Assembly (NCBI GenBank): GCA_036787895.1
Contig: DAIQOK010000015.1
Coordinates: forward strand, 19,763-83,762
DNA: 64,000 nucleotides
Origin: UBA7662 sp036787895
Lineage (GTDB): Bacteria; Bacteroidota; Bacteroidia; UBA7662
Direction of reading: 5' to 3'
The notes below the pieces were generated by a model that was given only the letters and a program-made list of their open reading frames with translations, ran no database searches and had not been told where the DNA came from. This document shows, one piece after another, positions 1-8,456 of the stretch. The translations under genes were made by a program, and so were the position numbers. The number at the start of each line of letters is the position of its first letter. Position 1 is the stretch's first letter.

Positions 1-779
1 GGGCGTTGTGTTGCCGGCGGGGTGGATGTACCTCCGGTGGAAGTTCTGGGAGCAGGCAGACTACAATCGCGGTTAATATTGAGAATGACGTTAGAATTGT
101 TCTGGTTTTCGTAAAACAAACCATAACAACGGCTGGTGACCAAGTAGTCGAAGGTATCGCGGCGGCCATATCGCTCCATCGACATATTGCGGTGGTAGTT
201 GATAGAACCCACGTCAAAATTATCGAAAGAAAGAATGTCGATGTCTCCGTCACCATCCAAATCGGCGATAGCCGGGATGTCCATATTGAGGACAAAAATG
301 GTGAGCGGAAAACCAAAGCCGAAATCAGCTTCGAGTCGGTTTACCATGAGCTGAAACTGCGGGACTGAGCCTGTACTCACATTTTTATATACCCGAACAC
401 TGCCGTTGAGGGCAGTAAAAAGGTCGGCTTTACCGTCTCCATCGTAGTCGATAAGCCTGCACCAATTGTCGGTTTGCGGAAAAACAGCGGCATAATCCGG
501 CCGGAATTTCCAGCTGATCTGGCCATTTTCCATGCTTCGCAGCCAGGTCATATAGCGGCTATCGGCCCGGTCAAAGACTACCAGGTCTTCCAATCCGTCG
601 AGGTTGAGGTCGATTTGTTGAAATTGTGCTGCCCCTATACCTCCCGCCCAGGGATGTTTTAATTGGGTATTGTTTAAGCTAAAAACTTCCAAAGCATCAC
701 TTGGCCGGAATTGAAAATCCTGTGCGTGAAGCAACATGCTGCAGCCTAACAAAAAACCAGTTGCGAAAATCTTTTTCAT
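1..779 (-). CDS. Secreted FG-GAP/VCBS repeat protein, C-terminus beyond window edge
   Basis: The reverse strand is open from an ATG at 779 to the window edge, so about 259 N-terminal residues are visible. It starts MKKIFATGFLLGCSMLLHAQ, a signal peptide that could be cut after HAQ; LLGC could alternatively be read as a weak lipobox. Three Asp-rich calcium-loop motifs of FG-GAP/VCBS type follow: DLNLDGLEDLVV, DYDGDGKADLFT and DLDGDGDIDILS, spaced as in beta-propeller blades. This predicts an exported propeller protein. In Bacteroidota such proteins often end in a type IX sorting domain, but that end is not visible here. It is divergent from murF, with 54 bp between the starts. Substrate or partner is unknown. 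Confidence 0.85.
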   Translation of the reverse strand, partial: MKKIFATGFLLGCSMLLHAQDFQFRPSDALEVFSLNNTQLKHPWAGGIGAAQFQQIDLNLDGLEDLVVFDRADSRYMTWLRSMENGQISWKFRPDYAAVFPQTDNWCRLIDYDGDGKADLFTALNGSVRVYKNVSTGSVPQFQLMVNRLEADFGFGFPLTIFVLNMDIPAIADLDGDGDIDILSFDNFDVGSINYHRNMSMERYGRRDTFDYLVTSRCYGLFYENQNNSNVILNINRDCSLPAPRTSTGGTSTPPATQR

Positions 780-833
780 AGCCAACGCTTTTCACGAATT
801 TAGCCACAACATCACACAAAAACAGGCTTTAAC

Positions 834-2147
834 TTGAATTTAATAGAGATTTACCGGCTTTTCCTGGAGGGAGATGGCCGTTTTACGACCGATAGCCGAC
901 ATATTGAGCCGGGTGCTATGTTTTTTGCGCTCAAGGGCGACAAATTCAATGGCAATGCTTTTGCTGCTAAAGCGCTGAGCGACGGTGCTCACTGGGCAAT
1001 CGTTGATGAGGTGGCTTATCAGCAGGATAAAAGGATGATTTTGGTGGATGATGTGCTGCAATGCCTGCAGGACCTGGCTCGTTTGCACCGGCAATCGATC
1101 AAAGGGCTGAAGGTGATAGGTGTAACCGGATCGAATGGCAAAACTACCACCAAAGAACTGTTGCGCGAAGTTCTCTCTTCCCATTACCGTTGCTGGGCAA
1201 CCCCGGGTAATCTGAATAACCAAATTGGCGTGCCTATTACCTTGTTGCGCATGCCGCGTGATACCGAATATGCGGTCATCGAAATGGGAGCCAACCACCC
1301 GGGTGAGGTGATGCCGCTTTGTGAAATTGCTCAACCCGACTATGCGTTGGTTACTTCGGTGGGCAAAGAACATCTCGAGGGTTTCGGCAGTCTCGAAAAC
1401 ATCATCGCCACCGAATGTGAAAATTATGCCTATGTGGCTAAAAATAAGGGCACCCTATTCGTACATCAGGACGATATCGAACTAGCAACTTATGCCGAGC
1501 GTTTTGGTCCGGCTATTTATTATGGTAGCAGCAAAGAAGCCGATTGTGTGGGACGTTTGTTGGGCGCAGAGTGGTTTGTGCGTATGCAGTGGGAGAACAG
1601 TTACCGACTTATGTTGCGTGCACCTGTGGTAGAAACCCAGTTGTTTGGGAGCTATAATTATGTGAATCTGCTGGCGGCAGCCTGCGTTGGCAGGTATTGT
1701 AGTGTACCCTACGATAAGATTAATGCTGCATTGGCCGCTTATAAACCGGCCAACAATCGTTCGCAGCTGCTCGAAACAGGTGGCAATCGGATCATTTTAG
1801 ATGCCTACAATGCGAATCCGCATAGCATGCAGGCGGCGGTGCAAAATTTTACAGCGCTCGAAGCCGACCATAAAGTATTGGTATTGGGAGATATGTTCGA
1901 GCTGGGCGATGCTGCCAACGAAGAACATCTTTCGCTGCTGCAACTCATTGGGCAAGGGAAATTCGACAAGGTGTATTTATGCGGGCCACTTTTTGGCAAG
2001 TTTAAGACAAATTTCCCCGATTTCGATTTCTACGACACGCTGGAATTACTCATGGACCAGCAACCTATAGGAAGTTTGAAGGGCAAAACTATACTGATTA
2101 AAGGGTCACGTGGTATGCAAATGGAACGCTACCTGCACCACCAATAG
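834..2147 (+). CDS. murF: UDP-N-acetylmuramoyl-tripeptide--D-alanyl-D-alanine ligase
   Basis: This cytoplasmic Mur ligase adds D-Ala-D-Ala to the UDP-MurNAc-tripeptide, the last soluble step of peptidoglycan precursor synthesis. The 437-residue length is normal for MurF. The ATP loop GVTGSNGKTTTKEL lies near residue 96, the central motif VIEMGANHPGEV follows, and LDAYNANPHSM and VLGDMFELG mark the C-terminal domain. The start is TTG at 834, and the next residues (NLIEIYRLF) fit the usual N-terminus. It stands outside any mur/fts cluster. It is convergent with the arginase-fold gene, with one base between the two stop codons. Confidence 0.96.
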   Translation: MNLIEIYRLFLEGDGRFTTDSRHIEPGAMFFALKGDKFNGNAFAAKALSDGAHWAIVDEVAYQQDKRMILVDDVLQCLQDLARLHRQSIKGLKVIGVTGSNGKTTTKELLREVLSSHYRCWATPGNLNNQIGVPITLLRMPRDTEYAVIEMGANHPGEVMPLCEIAQPDYALVTSVGKEHLEGFGSLENIIATECENYAYVAKNKGTLFVHQDDIELATYAERFGPAIYYGSSKEADCVGRLLGAEWFVRMQWENSYRLMLRAPVVETQLFGSYNYVNLLAAACVGRYCSVPYDKINAALAAYKPANNRSQLLETGGNRIILDAYNANPHSMQAAVQNFTALEADHKVLVLGDMFELGDAANEEHLSLLQLIGQGKFDKVYLCGPLFGKFKTNFPDFDFYDTLELLMDQQPIGSLKGKTILIKGSRGMQMERYLHHQ

Positions 2148-2148
2148 C

Positions 2149-3306
2149 TCAGAGCATATACTTCTGGTGAAATTTCCACCATTTGTCGGGCAGCTCATCT
2201 TTGCCAGCCATGAGATAGTCGTTGTAAGAGCAAGGCACCAGGTGGGTTCTTTCCTTTTTAGAGCCTTTGATGGGAGGTAAGGTGACTTCCATCCACCAAC
2301 GACCTGATTTTTTACTTTTGTAAAAGACCAAATCGTGCTTACCTGCTTTCAGGGTGGTTGTGTACTTGACAAAACTTTTATTTTTCACCCGCGGCAAATC
2401 CTGCATGCGGTTCATAAATCCGTCGGCAAAATACCAGATGGCTTGGGCAAGGAGAGCAGCGGTTTGTCCCTGACGGTCGAATTCGGGATTAAACTCGTAA
2501 AAACCAATGGAGCTTAGTTTGTCGCTGAGGCCGGCATAACGGGCCAGTTGGCACAACTCATGGGCAAAAAAACCATTAGGCGAACCCATAGGATTGGCCG
2601 GTGCTTCCGATAAACGAACCGCACTGATATCAATGCTCACCATATCGGCTGCACGCAGATAGGGCTCGGCTTCTTCTATATCTTTCCGGATTTCACCGAG
2701 GCGGATGGCATCGAAAAAAAGTTTGTCGATGAGGCGGATTTCTTCGGGATTCACCAGATAAGTCTGGTAACCCAGATTGATGAAGTTGAAAAGATGGGTA
2801 GGTTGGTGACTGATGATGCGGTAGAGGTAGTTTTTGGCATCGAAACCTTCTTCCCGGGCTTCCAAATCAAATCTGCTGTCGATAGCAAGCAAATCGATGG
2901 TTTTGTCGTAATCGGTATAAGCGAGGTACTGACCATAAGCCATATCGTTGCTTCCCCCCAAAATGATGGGAATAATGTCTTGTTTGATGAGCTCCCAGCA
3001 CACGGTTTTGAGGGCAAAATAACTGTCGTCGATATCGTGACCGGCTTTGATGTTCCCCAAATCTACCCAAGGGATGCTCGATCCATAAAGCTGGTAGAGG
3101 GCGGTGCGAATGAAGTCGGGGCCTTCGCTGCAGCCTCGGTTCAAGTCCTGGTTACGCGACTCCTTGATACCCACTATCGCCAATCGAACGCCTTCGAGTT
3201 CAGGGAGTTTATCGAAATACTTGGGGGTATGATAACCCAGGGTGCCTTCGGGCCATTGGATGTCGAAGGTTTCCCGGGAGAGCGGGCTGAGCATTTCGTT
3301 GAGCAT
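2149..3306 (-). CDS. Arginase/formimidoylglutamase-fold protein with degenerate metal site
   Basis: The 385 residues follow the ureohydrolase (arginase, agmatinase, formimidoylglutamase) fold, and the family motifs can be located. The dinuclear Mn ligands are largely replaced: the GGDH motif is GGSND (His to Asn120), DxHxD is DSRFD (His to Arg145), and SxDxD is SIDIS (second Asp to Ser228). Only about half of the ligands remain. Classical guanidino hydrolysis is therefore doubtful, although automatic annotation would call it formimidoylglutamase. A tail of about 60 residues rich in Lys and Trp (KKSGRWWMEV) extends past the core. Its role is unknown; it may be a binding or structural relative. 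Confidence 0.85.
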   Translation of the reverse strand: MLNEMLSPLSRETFDIQWPEGTLGYHTPKYFDKLPELEGVRLAIVGIKESRNQDLNRGCSEGPDFIRTALYQLYGSSIPWVDLGNIKAGHDIDDSYFALKTVCWELIKQDIIPIILGGSNDMAYGQYLAYTDYDKTIDLLAIDSRFDLEAREEGFDAKNYLYRIISHQPTHLFNFINLGYQTYLVNPEEIRLIDKLFFDAIRLGEIRKDIEEAEPYLRAADMVSIDISAVRLSEAPANPMGSPNGFFAHELCQLARYAGLSDKLSSIGFYEFNPEFDRQGQTAALLAQAIWYFADGFMNRMQDLPRVKNKSFVKYTTTLKAGKHDLVFYKSKKSGRWWMEVTLPPIKGSKKERTHLVPCSYNDYLMAGKDELPDKWWKFHQKYML

Positions 3307-3331
3307 GCGACTTAGGTTTATGCGAAAATAG

Positions 3332-3360
3332 AAAAGGCCTGTGTGTTAGACAGGCCTTTT
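3332..3360. terminator. Bidirectional-type intrinsic terminator
   Basis: An 11-bp perfect stem (AAAAGGCCTGT / ACAGGCCTTTT) encloses a 7-base loop and has A/T runs on both sides. It lies 20 bp downstream of the lipoprotein gene read leftward, so it most likely ends that transcript before the arginase-fold gene begins. Confidence 0.85.
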
Positions 3361-3379
3361 TTTAGGGTAAGGGTAAATT

Positions 3380-3865
3380 TTATTTGGTCAGTGTGAAGTT
3401 CAGCGTAACCGGAACAGTGGTTGCAGAGTCCAATTGGTAGTTGACCGAGGTGGTCATAATCTGAACTGCATCGGTATTGGTGGTAGCTGTAAACACGATG
3501 GTTTGTTGGGTGGCAGTGTCCACTACAGTTACAGTTGAAGCTGTATTGGTCCAGCTTCCGGCGCCAACCAAACGAACGGTGTCAATAGGAACCGGCAGAT
3601 TGGGCAGGAACTTGATGTTATAATTACAGAAACGGGTAGGCGTATTAAATGAAATGGTGCCTGCATTTTGGGCTGTACCTGAAACAGGGATAGGGAAACC
3701 ACCTAAACTGATAGTAGCATTATAGTTGAGTGAGCTTACATTCCAGTTGCCATTCAAACGATTGGCATAAGTTTCCTCAGGCGAAGTGGATGGGCCGGAT
3801 TTGTCTTTTTTACAAGCAGTAAAACCCAGAGCACCAACGAAAAGCAACAACAGTATTTTTTTCAT
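3380..3865 (-). CDS. Small secreted lipoprotein, function unknown
   Basis: This 161-residue protein begins MKKILLLLFVGALGFTACKKDKSGP. The LGFTAC stretch ends in a lipobox-like Cys followed by charged residues, so it is an outer-membrane or periplasmic lipoprotein. The mature part is a Thr/Val-rich all-beta sequence that opens with RLNGNWNVSSL, like the first strand of lipocalin-like Bacteroidota lipoproteins. An upstream ATG at 3922 is open but would put 19 odd residues before the signal peptide. The promoter at 3880-3908 lies between the two candidates and supports 3865. I do not recognise a specific function. Confidence 0.8.
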   Translation of the reverse strand: MKKILLLLFVGALGFTACKKDKSGPSTSPEETYANRLNGNWNVSSLNYNATISLGGFPIPVSGTAQNAGTISFNTPTRFCNYNIKFLPNLPVPIDTVRLVGAGSWTNTASTVTVVDTATQQTIVFTATTNTDAVQIMTTSVNYQLDSATTVPVTLNFTLTK

Positions 3866-3879
3866 TTGAATAGTTTTTT

Positions 3880-3908
3880 CAAATATACAAAGAATGTTCA
3901 TCTGACAA
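3880..3908 (-). promoter_or_regulatory. Bacteroidota-type promoter of the lipoprotein gene
   Basis: Read leftward, TTG (3908-3906), 18 bases, then TATATTTG (3887-3880) match the TTG / TAnnTTTG promoter class. The start codon at 3865 would leave a leader of only about 8 bases. Confidence 0.6.
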
Positions 3909-4035
3909 TCTTTGCAGTTCATCGAAAATAAACTGCGGAATTTTTCGGCCTAAAAGGTGTCAAATCTTGCCTCAACCCTTCACAAGGCTGATTTTAAGCA
4001 TCGTAATGAAGCGATTAATATAGTCGTCATGTGGA

Positions 4036-4070
4036 CTTAATGATTTCTTAATCTTAGATGAGGTGCTTTG
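4036..4070 (+). promoter_or_regulatory. Pho-box-like direct repeats and -7 box of the TonB-dependent receptor
   Basis: CTTAATG (4036-4042), 4 bases, then CTTAATC (4047-4053) form a direct repeat with 11-bp period. After 9 bases a weak -7 box with a TTTG end occupies 4063-4070 (GTGCTTTG). The same layout precedes the beta-helix lipoprotein gene at 6967-7012. The form resembles PhoB/PhoP operators (TTAACA repeats with 11-bp period). The regulator's identity is inferred. Confidence 0.5.
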
Positions 4071-4090
4071 CAGCGCAATTCAAATTCGTT

Positions 4091-6892
4091 ATGGCGCGCA
4101 AGCTGCTCACCTTTGTTTTTATTCTTTTAAGTTCTTTTTCAATTGCTCATGCCCAAAACGGCACCATAATGGGCCGAGTCACCGACGCCAAAACCGGCGA
4201 AGGTTTGCCCGGTGTAAATGTGGTGTTGAAAGGCAAAACCATTGGTGCTTCTACCGATTTCGACGGTAATTACAAAATCACCAATATAGCACCGGGTTAT
4301 TATACGGTTTATGCCTCTTATATCTCTTACAAGGCATTTGAACAGGATATCAAACTCGAAGCCGGCAAAACCCTGACATTAAACATCAAACTCGATGAAA
4401 GTAATGTTGAGTTGCAAGGGGTTGATGTGGTAGCCGAACGCGTAAGAACCACAGAAGCTGCGGTTTTAATGGATGTGAAAAAAAGCGACCTGGTCATCAA
4501 CGCCATTTCTGCCCAGCAAATTCAGAAGTCACAGGATAGGGATGCCGCACAGGTAGTTCGCCGTATTCCCGGCATTACTATACAGGACGATCGTTTTGTA
4601 ATTGTACGTGGCTTAAGTGAACGCTACAATACGGTTATGTTGAACGATGTCATTGCGCCATCAACTGAACCGGATAAAAAGGCATTTTCCTTCGATCTGG
4701 TGCCCTCCAATATGATTGAGCGTATGTTGGTGTTTAAATCAGGCTCGAGCGAATTGCCTGGGGAGTTTGGCGGTGCTGTGATTAAAATCTATACCAAAAA
4801 CCAGGTAGAATCCGACTTCAACAGCATCAGCATAGGTACAGGTGTTCGCGTTGGAACTACGTTTACCGATTTCAGCTTCAGCAACCGCAGTGCCACCGAC
4901 CGCTTCGGTTTCGACGATGGCCGCCGATCCTTACCAGCTTCTTTTCCCTCCAACATTAATAATTTAGGTTTCAACTATGAAGCAGTAGCAGAAGCTACCA
5001 AAACCCTAAATAACGACTGGGCGGTAAACAACAGCATGGCATTGCCCGATTTGCGCTTGCGTTATGATATGGGTCGCCGACTGAAGTTCAAGGGCAAACA
5101 AATCAGTACCCTCAATTCCATCACTTATTCGAATACCCGTACCGCCTTGGATGTAGAACGCTGGCGCTATATCAACTACGCCGACGACAATACCAGTGTT
5201 CAACAGTTCAATTACCGCGATTCACAGAATGCCAACAACGTTCGTTTGGGGTTGATTTCCAATTGGGCGATGCAGTTGAACAAACGCACTTTGCTTGAAT
5301 TTCGCAATACTTTTGCTCAAAATGGTCAGCAGGAAACCACCATTCGGAATGGTGAAGAAGATTTTCAGGGTTTTGATGTCCGCAACTTTTCTTTGTATTA
5401 CCAGCAACGGATGGTGTACAATGGCAACATCCACCTGAAATATGAGCTGCCCAATGACCGCACTGTTCTCAACTTTACAGCCGCTTATTCTCGCACTAAC
5501 CGCAACGAACCCGACTGGCGTCGCGCACGCACCCAGAAACAATTGGGCAGTGATGAGCCATACCGGGTAGTTATCCCGCCAAGTTCCAACACCTTTGATG
5601 GTGCCCGCTTTTTTTCGGCCTTAACAGAAAACATCATCACCCAGACTTCTGAGATTGAACATAAGTTTGGCCCAGATGTGAGAACACCCAAGCTCACCCT
5701 ACGTGCCGGCTATTATGCTGAGTTGAAAGACCGGAAGTTTAATGCGCGTTGGATGGCATACCGCCAGTCGTCGAACCAATTTGATGCTCGCTTACTTGAC
5801 TTGCCTTTGGACAGGATATTTGCCGACGAAAATATCAGTTTCCCGAATGGTTTCATCTTGTCGGAAGGAACCAACCTTACCGATGCTTATACGGCTAAAA
5901 ACACCCAGTTGGCCGGGTATACCGGTGCCAGTTACAAACCTACCAGTCATTTGACGCTTGCCGGTGGTATACGTACCGAGTTCAATAGGCAGCAGTTAAA
6001 TACCCGCATTGCACCAACCGTTCCGGTGAATGTAGACAACCCTATTTTGAGTTTGCTGCCTTTTGTAAACACCACCTATGCACTCAATGATTACCAGCAA
6101 TTCCGTTTGGCTTATAGTCGCTCGATTAACCGACCTGAATTCCGGGAGTTAGCGCCGTTCAGCTTTTACGACTTTAACTTCGCTATCGACATTGTGGGTA
6201 ATTCAGCGCTCGAAATTGCTACCATCGACAATGTGGATCTGAAGTACGAATTTTATCCATCGCCTTCGGAGCAGATTACAGTAGGTGTATTTTATAAAAA
6301 CTTTGTGAATCCAATAGAGACTTACATTGTCACCGGTACATCCAATCCCATTTTTGTGTTTCGGAACGCCCAGTCGGCCATCAGTTATGGTGCTGAATTG
6401 GAGCTCCGCAAATCCTTAGCGCTGAATAATCCTGGCTCTTTTTGGAACCGCTTTAATGTGGTTTTGAATGCCGCTTATATCAAAAGTGAAATCAACCTGG
6501 GCGACGACCCTACGCTTACTCAGGACAGTCGCCGACCGCTGCAGGGGCAATCGCCTTATGTCATTAACACAGGCGTATATTATAACGATAGTGACAGGGG
6601 ATGGCAGTTTTCGGCCTTGTACAACGTTTATGGTCAGCGCATTTTTACGGTCGGAGATAATGAAATCCGCACCATCTACGAAATGCCCCGTCATTTGGTG
6701 GATTTGAGTGTAACCAAATCCTTAGGTAAAAACATGAGTTTGAAGGTTGGCGTGAGCGATTTGCTGAATTCGCCCCTCATTTACAGAGAGGATGGCGATT
6801 TTAACGAAAAATTGAACGATGCTGTCGACAAAAAAGTGTTGGAGCAGCGTTTTGGTCAGTATTTTACGGCTGACTTAAGCATTCGATTCTAA
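4091..6892 (+). CDS. TonB-dependent outer-membrane receptor
   Basis: This 933-residue receptor imports an unknown ligand across the outer membrane using TonB energy. It has a signal peptide ending SIAHAQ, a carboxypeptidase-regulatory-like beta-sandwich (about 25-110, GTIMGRVTDAKTGEGLPGV), a plug domain (about 130-240, with VVRRIPGITIQDDRFVIVRG), and a long barrel ending in aromatic-rich strands (ADLSIRF). The chosen start is ATG 4091, the beginning of a clean signal peptide; the ATG at 4058 would precede the predicted promoter. A strong terminator follows. The next gene, a beta-helix lipoprotein, has a similar upstream operator, so the two probably respond to the same signal. It is not a SusC type, as there is no SusD neighbour. 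Confidence 0.93.
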   Translation: MARKLLTFVFILLSSFSIAHAQNGTIMGRVTDAKTGEGLPGVNVVLKGKTIGASTDFDGNYKITNIAPGYYTVYASYISYKAFEQDIKLEAGKTLTLNIKLDESNVELQGVDVVAERVRTTEAAVLMDVKKSDLVINAISAQQIQKSQDRDAAQVVRRIPGITIQDDRFVIVRGLSERYNTVMLNDVIAPSTEPDKKAFSFDLVPSNMIERMLVFKSGSSELPGEFGGAVIKIYTKNQVESDFNSISIGTGVRVGTTFTDFSFSNRSATDRFGFDDGRRSLPASFPSNINNLGFNYEAVAEATKTLNNDWAVNNSMALPDLRLRYDMGRRLKFKGKQISTLNSITYSNTRTALDVERWRYINYADDNTSVQQFNYRDSQNANNVRLGLISNWAMQLNKRTLLEFRNTFAQNGQQETTIRNGEEDFQGFDVRNFSLYYQQRMVYNGNIHLKYELPNDRTVLNFTAAYSRTNRNEPDWRRARTQKQLGSDEPYRVVIPPSSNTFDGARFFSALTENIITQTSEIEHKFGPDVRTPKLTLRAGYYAELKDRKFNARWMAYRQSSNQFDARLLDLPLDRIFADENISFPNGFILSEGTNLTDAYTAKNTQLAGYTGASYKPTSHLTLAGGIRTEFNRQQLNTRIAPTVPVNVDNPILSLLPFVNTTYALNDYQQFRLAYSRSINRPEFRELAPFSFYDFNFAIDIVGNSALEIATIDNVDLKYEFYPSPSEQITVGVFYKNFVNPIETYIVTGTSNPIFVFRNAQSAISYGAELELRKSLALNNPGSFWNRFNVVLNAAYIKSEINLGDDPTLTQDSRRPLQGQSPYVINTGVYYNDSDRGWQFSALYNVYGQRIFTVGDNEIRTIYEMPRHLVDLSVTKSLGKNMSLKVGVSDLLNSPLIYREDGDFNEKLNDAVDKKVLEQRFGQYFTADLSIRF

Positions 6893-6910
6893 ACGATTTT
6901 ATCTCCTTTT

Positions 6911-6934
6911 AAGCCGGTTTTGCCGGCTTTTTTT
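6911..6934 (+). terminator. Intrinsic terminator of the TonB-dependent receptor
   Basis: A 7-bp stem AAGCCGG / CCGGCTT with a 5-base loop is followed by a T run (6928-6934), 18 bp after the receptor stop codon. Confidence 0.9.
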
Positions 6935-6966
6935 GTTTGAAGAAGGCAGGTTTTTGATGACATAAG

Positions 6967-7012
6967 CGTAACTCCGGCTTAACATCGGCTTAATACGATG
7001 CCGCTACTTTTG
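6967..7012 (+). promoter_or_regulatory. Three Pho-box-like repeats plus TACTTTTG box
   Basis: Three heptamers lie in tandem with 4-base spacers: CGTAACT (6967), CTTAACA (6978) and CTTAATA (6989). After 9 bases a perfect TAnnTTTG box (TACTTTTG, 7005-7012) follows. No TTG lies at the usual -33 place, so the repeats may replace that element, as in PhoB-activated promoters. The spacing equals that upstream of the TonB-dependent receptor. Confidence 0.6.
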
Positions 7013-7043
7013 TCTCAGCTAAACAACTAAAAAAAATAGCCTT

Positions 7044-8390
7044 ATGAACACCTTGAAAATGATGCAAAGATTTGCAACAATGGCGCTGCTCGCAGTTGCT
7101 CTTGTTTCATGTGGAGACGAGAAGGTAGATCCTCCCGTTAACCCAACACCTACCGGTTTAACCGTAATTGAGGGTAACATTACCACCAACATTACCTTAG
7201 ACGCTACTAAAAAGTACTTGTTGAAAGGCAAAGTATTTGTACAGGCCCCTGCAGTATTTACTGTGCCAGCCGGAACTATCATCTTCGGTGACAAAGCCAC
7301 TAAAGGTGCTTTGATCATCAACCGTGGTGCCAAAATCATGGCCGAAGGAACAGCCACCAACCCTATCGTATTTACTTCGAATGCGCCTGTAGGTTACCGC
7401 AACCGTGGTGACTGGGCGGGTATCGTTATTTGTGGTAATACCGACAATAACGGTAACCCTAATTCTTCTATCGAAGGTATTTCGGCAACCGGTACTGAAG
7501 ATGGTTTGTATGGTCCCGGTTCAGGCCCTGCTATCAACGACCAGAACAGTGGTACTATGCGTTTCGTACGTATTGAATTTGCCGGTCAGGAGCTTTCTCC
7601 TGACAACGAATTGAATTCACTCACCATGGGTTCGGTTGGTTCAGGCACCATCATCGAGAACATCGTAGTTTCTTACGCTAACGACGATGCTTATGAGTGG
7701 TTCGGTGGTTACAACAACCACAAATACCTCATCGCTATCAGCACCTGGGATGATGATTTTGATTCTGACCGTGGTTATTCAGGTAAAGTACAGTACGGTT
7801 TGATTATCCGTGATGCCAACATCGCTGATAAATCAGGTTCACGTGCCTTCGAAGCTTCTTCGAACTCGAATGCCGCTGCTGCTCCTCATTCAGCTTGTGA
7901 ATTTGCTAACATTACTGTAGTTGGTCCACGTGTGTTCACAACTTCAATTAACGCTAACTACCAGGCTGCAGTTGAAATCAATTCTAACTCGGCTATGAAA
8001 GTGTATAACTCTATCATTGCTGGTTTCCCTACCGGTATCCGTTTTAACGGTGCAGGTGCTACTGCAGTAGCTAATGGCAACTACTTTTTCCGTAACGCTG
8101 CCAATTCGGCTGTAAGCGGTGGTTCTAGCTTGCCAAGCGATTTCGCGACAGCCAATGCAGTATTGGGTGATTCTGCTGCCTTCGTAGCTCAGGTTTGGGC
8201 CGATGCACCAAGCTCAATCTATACTTTTAACCCATTGCTTTCTGCTGCCAGTCCGTTGAACAGCGGTGCTACACCGGTTGCAGGTTTTGAAGCTGCTACC
8301 TATATCGGTGCCTTTGGTTCTTCTGCCAATGCAGGTTGGAACTGGGGTACTGCCTGGATTGAATTGAATCCGGTGAACAAAGTTTACTAA
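7044..8390 (+). CDS. Right-handed beta-helix lipoprotein
   Basis: This 448-residue protein has a lipoprotein signal ending ALVSCGDE, then a short Pro-rich linker (DPPVNPTPTG) and a long region of short Gly/Asn turns typical of parallel beta-helices (KYLLKGKVFVQ, GTIIFGDKATKGALIINRGA, NPIVFTSNA). The family is common in Bacteroidota and usually left as hypothetical. It follows the TonB-dependent receptor, has its own terminator and shares the receptor's operator pattern. A surface-exposed partner that binds or delivers the receptor's substrate is a reasonable inference. No catalytic motif is visible. Codon choice looks highly biased, which would fit strong expression. Confidence 0.8.
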   Translation: MNTLKMMQRFATMALLAVALVSCGDEKVDPPVNPTPTGLTVIEGNITTNITLDATKKYLLKGKVFVQAPAVFTVPAGTIIFGDKATKGALIINRGAKIMAEGTATNPIVFTSNAPVGYRNRGDWAGIVICGNTDNNGNPNSSIEGISATGTEDGLYGPGSGPAINDQNSGTMRFVRIEFAGQELSPDNELNSLTMGSVGSGTIIENIVVSYANDDAYEWFGGYNNHKYLIAISTWDDDFDSDRGYSGKVQYGLIIRDANIADKSGSRAFEASSNSNAAAAPHSACEFANITVVGPRVFTTSINANYQAAVEINSNSAMKVYNSIIAGFPTGIRFNGAGATAVANGNYFFRNAANSAVSGGSSLPSDFATANAVLGDSAAFVAQVWADAPSSIYTFNPLLSAASPLNSGATPVAGFEAATYIGAFGSSANAGWNWGTAWIELNPVNKVY

Positions 8391-8409
8391 GCTAATTAGG
8401 ATTGTTTGG

Positions 8410-8439
8410 GGAGTCTGGTGAAAGCCAGACTCCTTTTTT
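8410..8439 (+). terminator. Intrinsic terminator of the beta-helix lipoprotein gene
   Basis: A perfect 9-bp stem GGAGTCTGG / CCAGACTCC with a 6-base loop is followed by six T, 20 bp after the stop codon. Confidence 0.92.
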
Positions 8440-8456
8440 ATTATCATTTTTGTAGT

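Noticed and set aside
6..662. Plus-strand frames of 120 and 62 codons at the window start
   Set aside because: They are antisense to the FG-GAP/VCBS protein, which has a signal peptide and three calcium-loop motifs.
2794..3315. 173-codon plus-strand frame
   Set aside because: It is antisense to the arginase-fold gene with no independent motif.
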